A stretch of DNA of 64,000 nucleotides from Rhodococcus sp. 1163 (GCF_002091985.1 NZ_MKKX01000016.1:62001-126000), one strand, 5' to 3'; positions 1-9,103 are shown, counted from the stretch's first letter. Notes: generated by a model from the letters alone, not told the origin. A program made the numbers and translations.

Positions 1-593
1 TTGTCATTAGTTTCCGCGACGATCAGCGAAACCCCTGCCGCGCCTTGGGAAGTATCGGTCTTGGCGACGATGACCAACAGGTCGCAGAGGCTTCCGTTGG
101 AGATGAACGTCTTGGAACCGTTGATCACATAGTCATCGCCGTCGCGACGCGCATTTGTCTTGATGGCCTGCAGATCAGAACCGGTGCCCGGCTCGGTCAT
201 CGCGATCGCGAGGACCAGTTCACCGCTGATGATGCCTGGCATCCAGCGCTTCTTCTGCTCGTCGTTGCCGTAGGTGTTGATGTAGTGCGCAACGATGGGC
301 GAGTGCACGCTCCAGCCGCTGGCGGTGTCGTGCGCGAGAGCAAATTCCTCGGCCACAATGGCCGACATCCCGAAGTCGCCCCCGGCGCCGCCATATTCCT
401 CGGGTAGGTCGAGTCCGAGCAGACCCGCGTCTCCCAGCTTGTTCCAGAACTCACGGTCGACCTGATGGTTTTTCGCCCAGCGGTCCTGGTTGGGAGTGGC
501 TTCCTTCTGCAGGAAGGCTGCAGCGTGCTTACGCAGCTCCAGGTGCTCGTCGGTCTCCCAGGATGCGCGGTAATTGGGGAACAGTTTCGACAT
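1..593 (-). CDS. Acyl-CoA dehydrogenase, 3' end cut by the window edge
   Basis: FAD-dependent enzyme that makes the alpha,beta double bond in acyl-CoA during beta-oxidation. About 197 codons of an expected ~385 are present: the N-terminal helical domain (ending near LPEEYGGAGGDFG) and the start of the beta domain with the family motif AMTEPGTGSD and the NGSKTFISNG stretch. The C-terminal domain with the catalytic Glu lies outside the window. The ATG at 593 follows a GGAG about 10 nt upstream and comes 2 nt after the stop of the CoA-transferase gene, so the two are probably translated together. It is a close paralogue of the broken gene at 6296-7283. Confidence 0.93.
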   Translation of the reverse strand, partial: MSKLFPNYRASWETDEHLELRKHAAAFLQKEATPNQDRWAKNHQVDREFWNKLGDAGLLGLDLPEEYGGAGGDFGMSAIVAEEFALAHDTASGWSVHSPIVAHYINTYGNDEQKKRWMPGIISGELVLAIAMTEPGTGSDLQAIKTNARRDGDDYVINGSKTFISNGSLCDLLVIVAKTDTSQGAAGVSLIVAETND

Positions 594-595
594 GG

Positions 596-1408
596 TTACT
601 TGACTCCATTCAAGGGGATGTCTGCCTGTGTGGCAATGTCTTCCAGCTCTGCGGTCGTCTTGTCGGCGAACGCCTTGCGCATTTGATCGTGCGTACCGTC
701 GACGCCGAACGTCTCCAGGGTGCGCGTGAAGAAGTGCGGTTCTACAGCTCCGAGGGCAACAAAACCGTCGGCAGATTCGTAGATGCCATAGCCGGGAAAT
801 GCGCCGCCGAGTGTGGCGCCGTCACCCATGAGGCCGTGCCGTACAGCGTCGCCGGCTCGTTGGGCAGCCTCCTCGAGTACCACCCGATACGACGCCCCGA
901 CCCCGGTCTTGTTACGGCCGTGCAGTGCCGCCAACGCAGTGGAGACTGCGCGTTCGGCACCGAGCATGTCGGCAATGGGCACTTTCGGCATCGCCGGTGG
1001 CGACAGCGTGCCGTGCACTGCCTGGTAGTTGAGGTCATGGCCGGGTACGTCGGCCCGGTCGCCGTCGTGGCCGACGATCTCGATCAGGCACAGCCGCGGA
1101 AAGCTCTCCTGCGGGCGCGCCAGTCCCAGCCGCGCCAACGCTGACGGACGCATCGAGGTGATCAGCAGGTCGCTGTCGGCGAGTAAAGTGTCCAATTTTG
1201 CGCGTTCCGCCTTGATATCAAGGGTGACGACGCTCTGCAGATGTGTAAGGTGCCGATACCAGTCCGGTGCCACGGCGGCCAACGGATCGCCGGAGGGCGG
1301 TTCGACCTTCGTGACGAACGCACCGAATTCGGCGAGCCTGGCGGCTGCGAGCGGCCCGGGCAAATTGATAGCCAAAGAGACGACGCGTACATCGTCGAGT
1401 AGTTGCAC
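596..1408 (-). CDS. CaiB/BaiF (family III) CoA-transferase, alpha-methylacyl-CoA racemase-like
   Basis: A 270-residue member of the family that moves CoA between carboxylic acids or epimerises 2-methylacyl-CoA. It starts with the typical LLDDVRVVSLA opening and carries the GHDLNY segment that holds the catalytic His in alpha-methylacyl-CoA racemases. It is shorter than the usual 360 to 400 residues. I prefer the GTG at 1408 because GGAGGT lies 7 nt upstream; a longer start at 1429 has no such site. It is the first gene of an operon with the acyl-CoA dehydrogenase and is divergent from a TetR gene. A role in beta-oxidation of branched or steroid side chains is an inference. Confidence 0.85.
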   Translation of the reverse strand: MQLLDDVRVVSLAINLPGPLAAARLAEFGAFVTKVEPPSGDPLAAVAPDWYRHLTHLQSVVTLDIKAERAKLDTLLADSDLLITSMRPSALARLGLARPQESFPRLCLIEIVGHDGDRADVPGHDLNYQAVHGTLSPPAMPKVPIADMLGAERAVSTALAALHGRNKTGVGASYRVVLEEAAQRAGDAVRHGLMGDGATLGGAFPGYGIYESADGFVALGAVEPHFFTRTLETFGVDGTHDQMRKAFADKTTAELEDIATQADIPLNGVK

Positions 1409-1434
1409 TGTAGTGACCTCCATATTCACTCAGA

Positions 1435-1450
1435 CAATACTGGTGTATTG
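1435..1450. promoter_or_regulatory. 16-bp palindrome, probable TetR operator
   Basis: CAATAC-TGGT-GTATTG is a perfect inverted repeat with 6-bp arms in the divergent gap between the CoA-transferase and the TetR gene. Position and symmetry fit a TetR-family operator controlling both directions. A palindrome of the same layout lies at 9051-9066, and related CAATAC half-sites occur at 3083-3108. Confidence 0.6.
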
Positions 1451-1513
1451 GATAGCGGTCAATCGTAAGGTTAGTTACCTGAGGCCGTAGGATGAGCGCA
1501 ACTAGGAGGGCAC

Positions 1514-2101
1514 ATGGTCAACCCACGGGCGACGAACGACGATCTCACCGCTAAGGCACGTATCCGGAACACTGCGCTCGATCTGTATGCCCGCTCCGGC
1601 GAGGACCGCGTCTCGCTGCGTGCAGTAGCTGCCGAGGCCGGCGTGACGCTGGGGTTGGTACAGCACCACTTCAAGACCAAGGCAGGACTTCGCGAGGCGG
1701 TAGATCAGCTGGTCGTAGACTATTTCGAGAATGCGCTCCGCGACATCCCCGAGATAGAAACGCAACCCGCTTCGGTGGTGGCACGCGACGAAGCGGTCCG
1801 CCACATGCTCGAGGCGAATCCGACTGTTGTCGACTACGTTCGGCGAGCCCTTCTCGAACCTTCCGGCGAACCCATCCATCTGATCGACGCACTCGTCGAG
1901 CTCACCCGGCGCGAAGTCATCGCCCAGCGTGCAACCGGAGTGGCGTCGCCGCAGCGGCGCCTGTCAGCTCAGATCGTGTCTGTGTTGGCGCGTCAGATGG
2001 GCGAACTACTGCTCAGTCCGTTGGTCGATGCCGTGTGGGACCGCGCAGCAGAGCCGTCGGACGGCAAAAAACCCACTCTTACCATCCGCGTCGAAGACTG
2101 A
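1514..2101 (+). CDS. TetR-family transcriptional regulator
   Basis: A 195-residue one-component repressor. The helix-turn-helix covers about residues 15-60 (VSLRAVAAEAGVTLGLVQHHF), and the helical ligand-binding domain follows, ending in the motif PTLTIRV. The ATG has a strong AGGAGGG site. It is divergent from the CoA-transferase/acyl-CoA dehydrogenase operon, and its stop abuts the stop of the convergent hydrolase gene. By position it should control the neighbouring acyl-CoA genes through the palindrome in the divergent gap; the ligand may be an acyl-CoA (inference). The degraded copy at 9104-9567 is recognisably the same protein. Confidence 0.93.
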   Translation: MVNPRATNDDLTAKARIRNTALDLYARSGEDRVSLRAVAAEAGVTLGLVQHHFKTKAGLREAVDQLVVDYFENALRDIPEIETQPASVVARDEAVRHMLEANPTVVDYVRRALLEPSGEPIHLIDALVELTRREVIAQRATGVASPQRRLSAQIVSVLARQMGELLLSPLVDAVWDRAAEPSDGKKPTLTIRVED

Positions 2102-3061
2102 TCAGTCCTCCGAGTTCGACCCCTGTCGACGCAATTCGAGTAACTGAATAATTTCGTCGTCGAACGCCTCGGCAGCCTGAAGATTCGAGCAATGTCCCAC
2201 TTTCTCCAACTCGACATACCGGTGCAGAACACCGCGTCGCCGCAAGACGGCTTCGATGGCTTGCCCGGCCTCGGGCGGCGTCAAGCGGTCCATTTCACCG
2301 ACCAGTACCGTGCACGGGACGTGTAATTGCTCCAAACCTTGCAGGACGTCGAGCTTGAACAGTCCTTCGCCCCACTGATTGCGAATTCCGGTGGGAACGC
2401 TCGTCACCATCGCCCGCAGGAAGTCTGCCTGGGCCAGAGTGGCCTGCGGCGACATTGCGATAGCGCGAACTGCTCGGGAAATGGGTGCGCCCGCGGGCAC
2501 GCTCAATCGTGCGCGCATGACCAGGCTGAGCAAAGGAGCACGGATCGCGCCGTACCGGCCCGCGAACGGCATCACCCCGGTAGTAGCCCGGAAACGCGCG
2601 GCCACAGTGTTCGCGAGAAGCGTCGCAGCTGCAAGAGTGCGCACCTGCTCGGGATGCCCTTCGGCCCACGCCATGATTGTGATGCCGCCGAAGCTGTGCC
2701 CAACCAGCACGGCCGGCCGTTCGGGTGAGACGGTCGTGTCGAGCACCGCTGCCAGATCATCGCCGAGCACCTTCGGGTGTACTCCCGCACGGCCGAGCGT
2801 ACTTCTGCCGAGTCCGCGCTGGTCGTAGGCGATGACGCGGTACTGGTCCCGGAATCGATTGATCTGCGGATTCCAGTATTCGAGCCGACAGGCGAACCCA
2901 TGGATCAATACGACGGGCTGAGCATCCACCGGTCCATATGAACGAACGTGTATTTTCGCGCCGTCGGCAGTGTCGACCGTCGTTTCGACCCAAGGGGCCT
3001 GAGGGTTGAGCAGCCCACCCTTCGCAGCCGCACCTGCTTTGAACTCGGCTTCGGCATCCAT
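2102..3061 (-). CDS. Alpha/beta-fold hydrolase
   Basis: A 319-residue serine hydrolase. The oxyanion region HGF (near residue 54), the nucleophile motif GHSFGG (Ser near 123), the Asp in GEMDRLTPP and the His in KVGHCSN form the expected triad. There is no signal peptide, so it is cytoplasmic. Start choice: ATG at 3061 has GGGAG 5 nt upstream. An upstream ATG at 3073 and a TTG at 3085 also exist, but the TTG lies inside the CAATAC regulatory motif. It is divergent from the acyl-CoA ligase at 3127. The substrate is unknown; ester or lactone hydrolysis in a lipid pathway is likely. Confidence 0.88.
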   Translation of the reverse strand: MDAEAEFKAGAAAKGGLLNPQAPWVETTVDTADGAKIHVRSYGPVDAQPVVLIHGFACRLEYWNPQINRFRDQYRVIAYDQRGLGRSTLGRAGVHPKVLGDDLAAVLDTTVSPERPAVLVGHSFGGITIMAWAEGHPEQVRTLAAATLLANTVAARFRATTGVMPFAGRYGAIRAPLLSLVMRARLSVPAGAPISRAVRAIAMSPQATLAQADFLRAMVTSVPTGIRNQWGEGLFKLDVLQGLEQLHVPCTVLVGEMDRLTPPEAGQAIEAVLRRRGVLHRYVELEKVGHCSNLQAAEAFDDEIIQLLELRRQGSNSED

Positions 3062-3078
3062 CGGAACTCCCATTCTGT

Positions 3079-3108
3079 TATCCAATACAGTTGACCAGCA
3101 GACAATAC
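3079..3108. promoter_or_regulatory. CAATAC half-site pair in a divergent promoter
   Basis: Two direct CAATAC copies (3083-3088 and 3103-3108) lie 20 bp apart between the hydrolase and the acyl-CoA ligase. The 11-mer TGTATTGGATA on the minus strand at 3079-3089 is identical to one at 1444-1454, and CAGACAATAC at 3099-3108 is identical to 1431-1440. This suggests the same TetR acts at both promoters. Confidence 0.4.
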
Positions 3109-3126
3109 CTTCGTAGGGTAGTGACT

Positions 3127-4932
3127 ATGAGCACACCCCTGCCGCGTAACCTGTGCGAGGCCTTCCAGCGAACCGCCGCCGTTCAGCCGGACACCATCGC
3201 GCTCCGCGACCTCGACGGCAAAACCACCGTGACGTGGAGCCAATACGCGCAGCGCGTGCGATCCATCGCCGCTGGACTAGCCGAGCTCGGCGTCGTTCGC
3301 GGCGACACGATCGGTCTCATGATGACCAACCGGCCCGAGTTTCACCTCGTCGACACTGCCGTACTGCACGTGGGTGCGACGCCGTTCTCGGTCTACAACA
3401 CCAACCCTGCCGAACTTCTCGGTTACCTGTTCGGTAACGCCGACAACAAGGTAATCATCTGCGAGCAGCAGTTTTTGCCCGTCGTACTCGCCGCTCGGGA
3501 GTTCGGCGGAGCGGTGGATCGTGTCGTGTGCATCGACGGCGATGGCGACGGTGTCCTCACGCTCGCCCAGGTGGAAGCCGCTCCGGCAGCAGACTTCGAT
3601 TTCGAAAAATCCTGGCACGCCGTCGGCGCCGAAGATTTGGTGACGATCATCTACACCTCCGGTACCACTGGCAAGCCCAAGGGTGTCGAAGTCAGCCATC
3701 ACAACATTCTGGCCGAATCGAAAGTGATCGACGAGATCGGCGGCTCCGACCGCAGCGACAGCGTCATCTCTTACCTGCCCGACGCGCACGGCGCCAATCG
3801 GTTCCTCGCGCATTACCAGAATCTGATCACGGGTGCCTCGATCACCACGGTGGATGACCCGAAGAGAATCGCCGAAGCATTGGCCTCGGTACGACCCACA
3901 ATCTTCCTTGGTGTGCCACGCGTGTGGGTGAAGATCAAGGCTGGGATCGAAGCGAGCGTCGCCGAGGGTTCCATCGTCGAGCAAGCCCTGGCGAACTGGG
4001 CTTTCGGCGTCGGCAGAGCACGAGCGCGCGCCAATTCCGAGCGTCGCAGCATCGGGATCGCTGACCGGGTGCAGCACGCTGTCGCGGAACGTCTCGTGTT
4101 GTCCGGAGTGCGAGCCAAGCTCGGACTGGACAATGTGCGCATTGCGATGACCGGGGCCGCCCCGATTCCCGAAGAAGTACACGAATACATCCTCGGACTA
4201 GGAATTCCGGTTGCCGGCGGTTGGGGAATGACCGAATGTACCTGCGCGGCAACAATCGACCACGGAGACTCCATCAAGATCGGCACCGTGGGCCGAGTGT
4301 TCGGCGATAACGAAGTGCGACTGGCCGAGGATGGAGAACTTCTGATTCGTGGCCCGATCCTCTCGCGCGGATACCGGAAAGAACCGGAAAAAAACGCTGA
4401 GGCAATCGATTCCGACGGTTGGCTGCACTCCGGCGACATCGGTGAAATCGATGACGAAGGCTACGTGAAGATCATCGACCGCAAGAAGGAACTCATCATC
4501 AGCGCGGGCGGTAAGAACATGTCACCCGTCAACATCGAGAGCGCGATTCTCGCATCCAGCTCACTTGTTGCCGTCGCGGTAACGATCGGCGACGCACGGC
4601 CGTACAACACTGCGCTGATCATGCTCGACCCAGACGTTGCCGCAAAGTTCGCGTCCGACAACGGCATTGTGGGTTCGACTGCTGAATTCGCGAACGATCC
4701 GAAGATGCGAGGCGCCGTCCAAGCTGGCATCGACACTGCAAACGCGAAGCTCTCACGCGTCGAGCAGATCAAGAAGTTCGCCATCATCCCCGAAACATGG
4801 ATGCCCAGTGGCGACTACCTCACCCCCAAAGGATCACTCAAGCGTAAGTCGATCGATGAGGCGTACGCCGAGTTGATCGACGCAATTTATGAGCAGAACG
4901 GGCTCGAGCGAGCGAAAGACCTCCCCCGATAG
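3127..4932 (+). CDS. Long-chain fatty-acid-CoA ligase (AMP-binding)
   Basis: A 601-residue ATP-dependent acyl-CoA synthetase of the FACL class. The P-loop motif YTSGTTGKPKGVE is near residue 178, followed by GGWGMTE (A5) and the WLHSGDIG, IDRKKELI and C-terminal PKGSLKRK segments. It activates fatty acids for beta-oxidation or lipid synthesis and sits with other acyl-CoA genes. An in-frame TTG at 3091 and a GTG at 3121 exist, but the ATG at 3127 gives the normal N terminus MSTPLPRNLCEAF and has TAGGG upstream. Chain-length preference cannot be read from the sequence. Confidence 0.93.
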   Translation: MSTPLPRNLCEAFQRTAAVQPDTIALRDLDGKTTVTWSQYAQRVRSIAAGLAELGVVRGDTIGLMMTNRPEFHLVDTAVLHVGATPFSVYNTNPAELLGYLFGNADNKVIICEQQFLPVVLAAREFGGAVDRVVCIDGDGDGVLTLAQVEAAPAADFDFEKSWHAVGAEDLVTIIYTSGTTGKPKGVEVSHHNILAESKVIDEIGGSDRSDSVISYLPDAHGANRFLAHYQNLITGASITTVDDPKRIAEALASVRPTIFLGVPRVWVKIKAGIEASVAEGSIVEQALANWAFGVGRARARANSERRSIGIADRVQHAVAERLVLSGVRAKLGLDNVRIAMTGAAPIPEEVHEYILGLGIPVAGGWGMTECTCAATIDHGDSIKIGTVGRVFGDNEVRLAEDGELLIRGPILSRGYRKEPEKNAEAIDSDGWLHSGDIGEIDDEGYVKIIDRKKELIISAGGKNMSPVNIESAILASSSLVAVAVTIGDARPYNTALIMLDPDVAAKFASDNGIVGSTAEFANDPKMRGAVQAGIDTANAKLSRVEQIKKFAIIPETWMPSGDYLTPKGSLKRKSIDEAYAELIDAIYEQNGLERAKDLPR

Positions 4933-4974
4933 TCCGTCGGCTACAACACCGACACGTACCCACACTAGAGAGAG

Positions 4975-5922
4975 ATGACATCGATGAGACGAACCCGCTT
5001 CGCCGCGACAGCGGCACTCCTTGCCGCCGCACTCGCGGTGATCAGCGCGCCTGTCACAAGCGCGCAACCGCAACCGCCGCCGCCACCGATCCAGACCAAC
5101 TGGTTACAGGCGCTCGGTTATTCATTGACCAATCCCGAGGTAGAGCCGGTGGGAATGAATGTGCCTGGCTGCGTTCCGAGCCCGTCCCACCCCCGGCCGC
5201 TCATCCTTGTGAACGGAACATTCGAGAACTCGTACACGAATTGGTCGTACTTTGCCCCGCAGCTTGCCGCGGACGGTTACTGCGTCTTCGGCTTCAATTA
5301 CGGCGGTGCACAGGGCAGCCCAATCCAACAGACTGGCAACATGCGCTCATCTGCCCGCGAACTCTCCGATTTCGTCGACAAGGTGCGAGCCGAAACAGGT
5401 TCGGCAAAAGTCGACCTTGTCGGACATTCTCAAGGCGGGCTGTTGCCGCTGTACTACATCAATGTCCTGGACGGTGCGGACAAGGTCGACACCTACGTGG
5501 GGGTGGAGCCCGCATCGAATGGAGTGGCGCTGTACGGGATCTTACCCATCGTTCAAGCTGACCCACTGCTACGCGGCGCCCTAGGGCTCATTTTGGCCGC
5601 GTCCATCGACTTCACGGCAGACTCGGAGTTCCTGCGCGACACCGCAGCGCAAGGTCTGACTCGCCCCCAGGTTCGTTACGCCAGCATCATCTCCAGCAAC
5701 AGTATTCTGATCAGTGTCCCGGAGGCCCACATACCACCGGCTCCTAACGTGACAAATATCGTGCTGCAGGATGTCTGCGCGCAGGACTACGCCGACCATG
5801 TCACCGTCGTCTACGACGACATAACCCTCGACCAGGTCCGCAGAGCACTCGACGCGACTGCACCCGCGACAGCCACCTGTCACCTGGTGCTTCCTCTGGT
5901 GACTCAAGCTCCGCCTGCCTGA
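4975..5922 (+). CDS. Secreted lipase/esterase
   Basis: A 315-residue exported serine hydrolase. An n-region of arginines, a hydrophobic core (ATAALLAAALAVISAP) and an SAQP cleavage site make a clear signal peptide, followed by a proline-rich linker. The nucleophile lies in GHSQGG (Ser about 152), and a pair of C-terminal Cys residues (CAQD and CHLV) could form a disulfide. The pattern matches actinobacterial class 2 lipases that release fatty acids outside the cell. It lies 42 nt after the acyl-CoA ligase on the same strand, so lipid hydrolysis and fatty-acid activation may be co-expressed. An ATG 9 nt downstream (4984) is an equally possible start. Confidence 0.9.
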   Translation: MTSMRRTRFAATAALLAAALAVISAPVTSAQPQPPPPPIQTNWLQALGYSLTNPEVEPVGMNVPGCVPSPSHPRPLILVNGTFENSYTNWSYFAPQLAADGYCVFGFNYGGAQGSPIQQTGNMRSSARELSDFVDKVRAETGSAKVDLVGHSQGGLLPLYYINVLDGADKVDTYVGVEPASNGVALYGILPIVQADPLLRGALGLILAASIDFTADSEFLRDTAAQGLTRPQVRYASIISSNSILISVPEAHIPPAPNVTNIVLQDVCAQDYADHVTVVYDDITLDQVRRALDATAPATATCHLVLPLVTQAPPA

Positions 5923-5944
5923 GGCTCCGCACCACCAGGACAAT

Positions 5945-5995
5945 CAACGTTAGACAGCTACGCCGATACCTATATCGGTGTAGCTGTCTACGTTG
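5945..5995. terminator. Long hairpin between convergent genes
   Basis: The arms 5945-5967 and 5974-5995 pair over about 21 bp with one bulged T and one G-T-type mismatch; the loop is about 6 nt. It lies just after the lipase stop and could stop transcription from either side. Its length is unusual for a simple terminator. Confidence 0.65.
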
Positions 5996-6295
5996 TGCGC
6001 GACACCACTTTTGCCCTTCGACCACTTGAAATCATGTCACTTCGGGCGGGTCGATCTACGGTTGTGGACGGGCGCGAAGATGCGAATTCGATCAACTCGT
6101 TTTCGGTCCAGCTGACTAGCTGATAAGTAGAGCCCTTTTCTACGTATTCGGCGCAGACGGTTACGTCGGCGGTCGAGCCCCTATGGATGTCATCGCCCGT
6201 TGATCTTCAACTGTCCGCCCAGCGTGGCCATGCTCCTTCCGACAAAAAATGAATTGTCGGTCAATTCGGCCCTGATCGGGCGGGGCTACCTGTCT
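5996..6295. other. Intergenic stretch without a gene
   Basis: About 300 nt between the lipase and the broken acyl-CoA dehydrogenase. I see no credible coding frame here. It contains a hairpin with 7-bp arms, CCGACAA at 6239-6245 and TTGTCGG at 6254-6260, placed to end minus-strand transcription of the acyl-CoA ligase unit. Confidence 0.5.
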
Positions 6296-7283
6296 TCACA
6301 GGGACCGACCGACGAGTTCTTTCATGATTTCGTTTGTGCCGCCATATATCTTCTGCACGCGGGCGGCGGCATACATTTGCGCTATTGGATACTCCATCAT
6401 GTATCCGTATCCGGCGAAGACCTGCAGGCAGCGGTCGACGATCTCGACTTGTTTGTCGGTTCCCCACATCTTGGCCATCGACGCGGTGGCGGCATCGAGT
6501 GTGCCGTTGTCGTAGCTCATGATGCAGTGATCCATGAACGTTTTACCTACGAGCACGTCGGTCTTGCACTCCGCGAGTACGAACTTGGTGTTCTGGAAGT
6601 CCAGGATCGTTGTGCCAAAAGCGCGGCGCTCTTTGGCGTAGCGGATTGCTTCGAGCACCGCGGCCTCAGCCATTGCGACGCCGGCAACACCCAGGATGAG
6701 GCGCTCACGCGGCAACTGGACCATCAATTGGGCGAAACCTTTGCCTTCCTCCCCACCGAGCAGATTCTCCACTGGGATACGCATGTCGGTGAACGAAAGC
6801 TCGCGGGTGTCCTGTCCATGCTGACCGATCTTCTGCAAGACTCTGCCCCGACAGAATCCCTCGAGGCCGGTTGTCTCGGCAACGAGCAGCGAGATTCCTT
6901 TGGCACCGAGCTTGGGATCGGTCCTCGCGACGATGACCAGTAAATCGCAGTGAGATGCATTGGATATGAACGTAGTGGGCCACGATCGTCGAATGGACGT
7001 TGAAACCGAAGGCTGTATCGTGAGCCAACGCCAATTCCTGCTGGACGATGGCTTCGTGACCGAAGTTGCCGCCACCGCCGCCGAACTCCTCGGGTAGGCC
7101 CAGGCATAGCAAACCGGCATCACCCGTCTTGGTCCAGAACTCGCGATCTACCTGGTGTTGTTCAGCCCAACGTGCTTGGTGCGGGGCTGCCTCCTTGCGG
7201 AAGAACTCCGCAGCGTGTCGACGCAGGAGCGCCTGGTCTTCGGTCTCCTACGGGGACCTGTAATCCGGGAACAATGTGTTCAT
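6296..7283 (-). pseudogene. Acyl-CoA dehydrogenase pseudogene (early stop and internal deletion)
   Basis: Starts with a good site (GGAGGG before ATG at 7283) and reads MNTLFPDYRSP, then meets TAG at 7248-7250 where the paralogue at 1-593 has Trp. After the stop the frame continues as a normal N-terminal domain up to STIVAHY. The sequence then jumps out of frame to FISNASHCDLLV near 6968-6975. Against the paralogue, about 57 codons are missing, including the AMTEPGTGSD FAD/substrate motif. The C-terminal domain is otherwise normal to the stop, with the GYGYMMEYPI and IYGGTNEI motifs. The protein cannot be functional. It lies 45 nt downstream of an intact acyl-CoA ligase. Confidence 0.88.
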
Positions 7284-7328
7284 GTCGTACCCTCCGAGGA
7301 ATCGAGATGTGTGTACTGAACAAGCCTG

Positions 7329-8999
7329 CTACGAACTATTCCCTTTGTAGATGTCAGCGTGCTGGGCGCGCATGTTCTTCTTGTCGAGCTTGCCCACGCT
7401 GGTGCGAGGTAGTGCATCCAGGAATAGCACGGTGTCGGGAAGCTGCCATTTCGCGAACTTATCGATCAGCACCCTGTTGATGTCTTCGAGTGGGAGGTCC
7501 TCGCCGTCGACTGTGACCGCCAGCACCACCGGGCGTTCCTGCCACTTCGGATGTGCGACGCCGATGACCGCTGCTTCTTTTATCTTCGGGTGTCCGAGGA
7601 TGGCGTTTTCCATGTCGATCGATGAAATCCATTCGCCACCGCTCTTGACGACATCCTTGATTCGATCGGTGAGCTTCAGGTAGCCGTTCTTGTCGATCTT
7701 GCCTACATCACCGCTCCGCCAGTATCCGTCGAGGAATTTGTCGGCGTCGTCGTCGAGCTTGTAATAGCTTTCTATGATCCAGGGCCCACGCATGAGTACC
7801 TCACCCTGACTTACGCCGTCGTGAGGGACGTCGTTGCCCTCGGCATCGACTATTCGAATATCCACACCATTGACCGGAAGGCCCTGGCACCGTTTTAGAT
7901 CCCATTTTTCGTCGTCGGTGAGAACGCCACGCAGGGAAGGTTTAACCGGACCGTTAGTGGTGACGATAGGAGTGGTCTCGGTTGCTCCATAACCGTGAAT
8001 GATGTCCGCGCCGGTGATGTCGTGGAAGTCGCGCATCAGGGACAGGGCTGGCTCAGTTGCTCCGGACAGCAAACGTGCTCGACTGAAATCGGGTTTGGTG
8101 CCGAGGGTCTTGATGTAGTCCATCATCGGTTGGAAGATCGCGGGCGCTCCATTGGCTACGGTTACGTCCTCTGAGATCATGACATCCACCAGGAGAGATG
8201 TGTCCTCGGCCATGTACCGGCCCGGCAGAACAATTTTCGATGCGGAATAGACGGCAGCTTGAGCAAAACCCCAGCATTGACCGTGGAACATGGGAGTGAT
8301 GAGCATGACCGTATCGTCGCTGCGCACGCTGATGTTCGACGCCAAGCTCAAGGTGTGCAGATAGATCCCACGGTGTGAGTAATAGATCCCCTTGGGGCGC
8401 CCCGTGGTGCCGGTGGTGTAACACGCACTGTAAGTAGAGGTTTCGTCGATGACGGGCCACTCGATCTCGGGATCTGCCGCCTCGATCAATTCTTCGAGAT
8501 GGTAGATGTTCTCGAGTGTGGTGCTGATCTCGGAGAGCGGCTTGTCCGACATCACAACCCATGCTTTGACATCGGGGGTGTGCGGGGCCAATGCTTCGGC
8601 GATCGGGAGCAGGGTTTCGTCGACCAGCACAACTGAGGCTTCGCTATGAGTGGTGACGTAACCGAGGTCTTCCGGTGACAGTCGCAGATTCATTTGTAGC
8701 ATCACTGCCGCGATACCCGGTATGGCCCAATACAATTCGAAATGACGTTTGCTGTTCCAATCAAGAATTCCGACGACATCGGCTGGTTCGATCCCGAGTT
8801 GTTTCAAGGCGTTCGCAGTACGTTTGATTCGAGCGTAGGCCTCGCCATAGGTGTACCTGTCCCACCCCCCGCTCGGAGTGCGGAAGACGATTTCCTGCTC
8901 GGGGTACGTGCGGGCTGAATGCCGGATAAGGCTGGTCGTGTTGAGTTGGTAGTGGTCGCCATGTGTGGACGGCAGGCCCTTGACGATCCGAGTAGTCAT
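7329..8999 (-). CDS. Acyl-CoA synthetase (AMP-binding, FadD-like)
   Basis: A 556-residue adenylate-forming ligase. The A3 motif reads CYTTGTTGRPKGIYYSHRG, A5 GYGATETTP, A7 YWRSGDVG, A8 LTDRIKDVVKSGGEWIS and A10 RTSVGKLDKK. This subclass usually activates medium- or long-chain fatty acids. GAGGAAG precedes the ATG. A perfect 16-bp palindrome lies 52 nt upstream, and beyond it the remains of a divergent TetR gene; the downstream acyl-CoA dehydrogenase is broken. The ligase is therefore the only intact gene of this unit and may have lost its own repressor. Confidence 0.93.
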   Translation of the reverse strand: MTTRIVKGLPSTHGDHYQLNTTSLIRHSARTYPEQEIVFRTPSGGWDRYTYGEAYARIKRTANALKQLGIEPADVVGILDWNSKRHFELYWAIPGIAAVMLQMNLRLSPEDLGYVTTHSEASVVLVDETLLPIAEALAPHTPDVKAWVVMSDKPLSEISTTLENIYHLEELIEAADPEIEWPVIDETSTYSACYTTGTTGRPKGIYYSHRGIYLHTLSLASNISVRSDDTVMLITPMFHGQCWGFAQAAVYSASKIVLPGRYMAEDTSLLVDVMISEDVTVANGAPAIFQPMMDYIKTLGTKPDFSRARLLSGATEPALSLMRDFHDITGADIIHGYGATETTPIVTTNGPVKPSLRGVLTDDEKWDLKRCQGLPVNGVDIRIVDAEGNDVPHDGVSQGEVLMRGPWIIESYYKLDDDADKFLDGYWRSGDVGKIDKNGYLKLTDRIKDVVKSGGEWISSIDMENAILGHPKIKEAAVIGVAHPKWQERPVVLAVTVDGEDLPLEDINRVLIDKFAKWQLPDTVLFLDALPRTSVGKLDKKNMRAQHADIYKGNSS

Positions 9000-9050
9000 A
9001 TCTTCCTCGCGTTCGTTTCCTGATCGTGGTGTTGGAAGCGCCTTCGCGCA

Positions 9051-9066
9051 CTATACAAGTGTATAG
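9051..9066. promoter_or_regulatory. 16-bp palindrome, probable TetR operator
   Basis: CTATAC-AAGT-GTATAG is a perfect inverted repeat upstream of the acyl-CoA ligase, with the same 6-4-6 layout as the palindrome at 1435-1450 and 12 of 16 identical bases. The regulator that would be expected to bind it is the truncated TetR next door. Confidence 0.6.
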
Positions 9067-9103
9067 CAATAAAGCCTCGCGTATAGCTGTTTTCGATGTA
9101 GGG

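Noticed and set aside
3277-4182. Minus-strand frame of about 300 codons inside the acyl-CoA ligase
   Set aside because: Shadow of the ligase; low-complexity Gly/Asp/His sequence without a family match.
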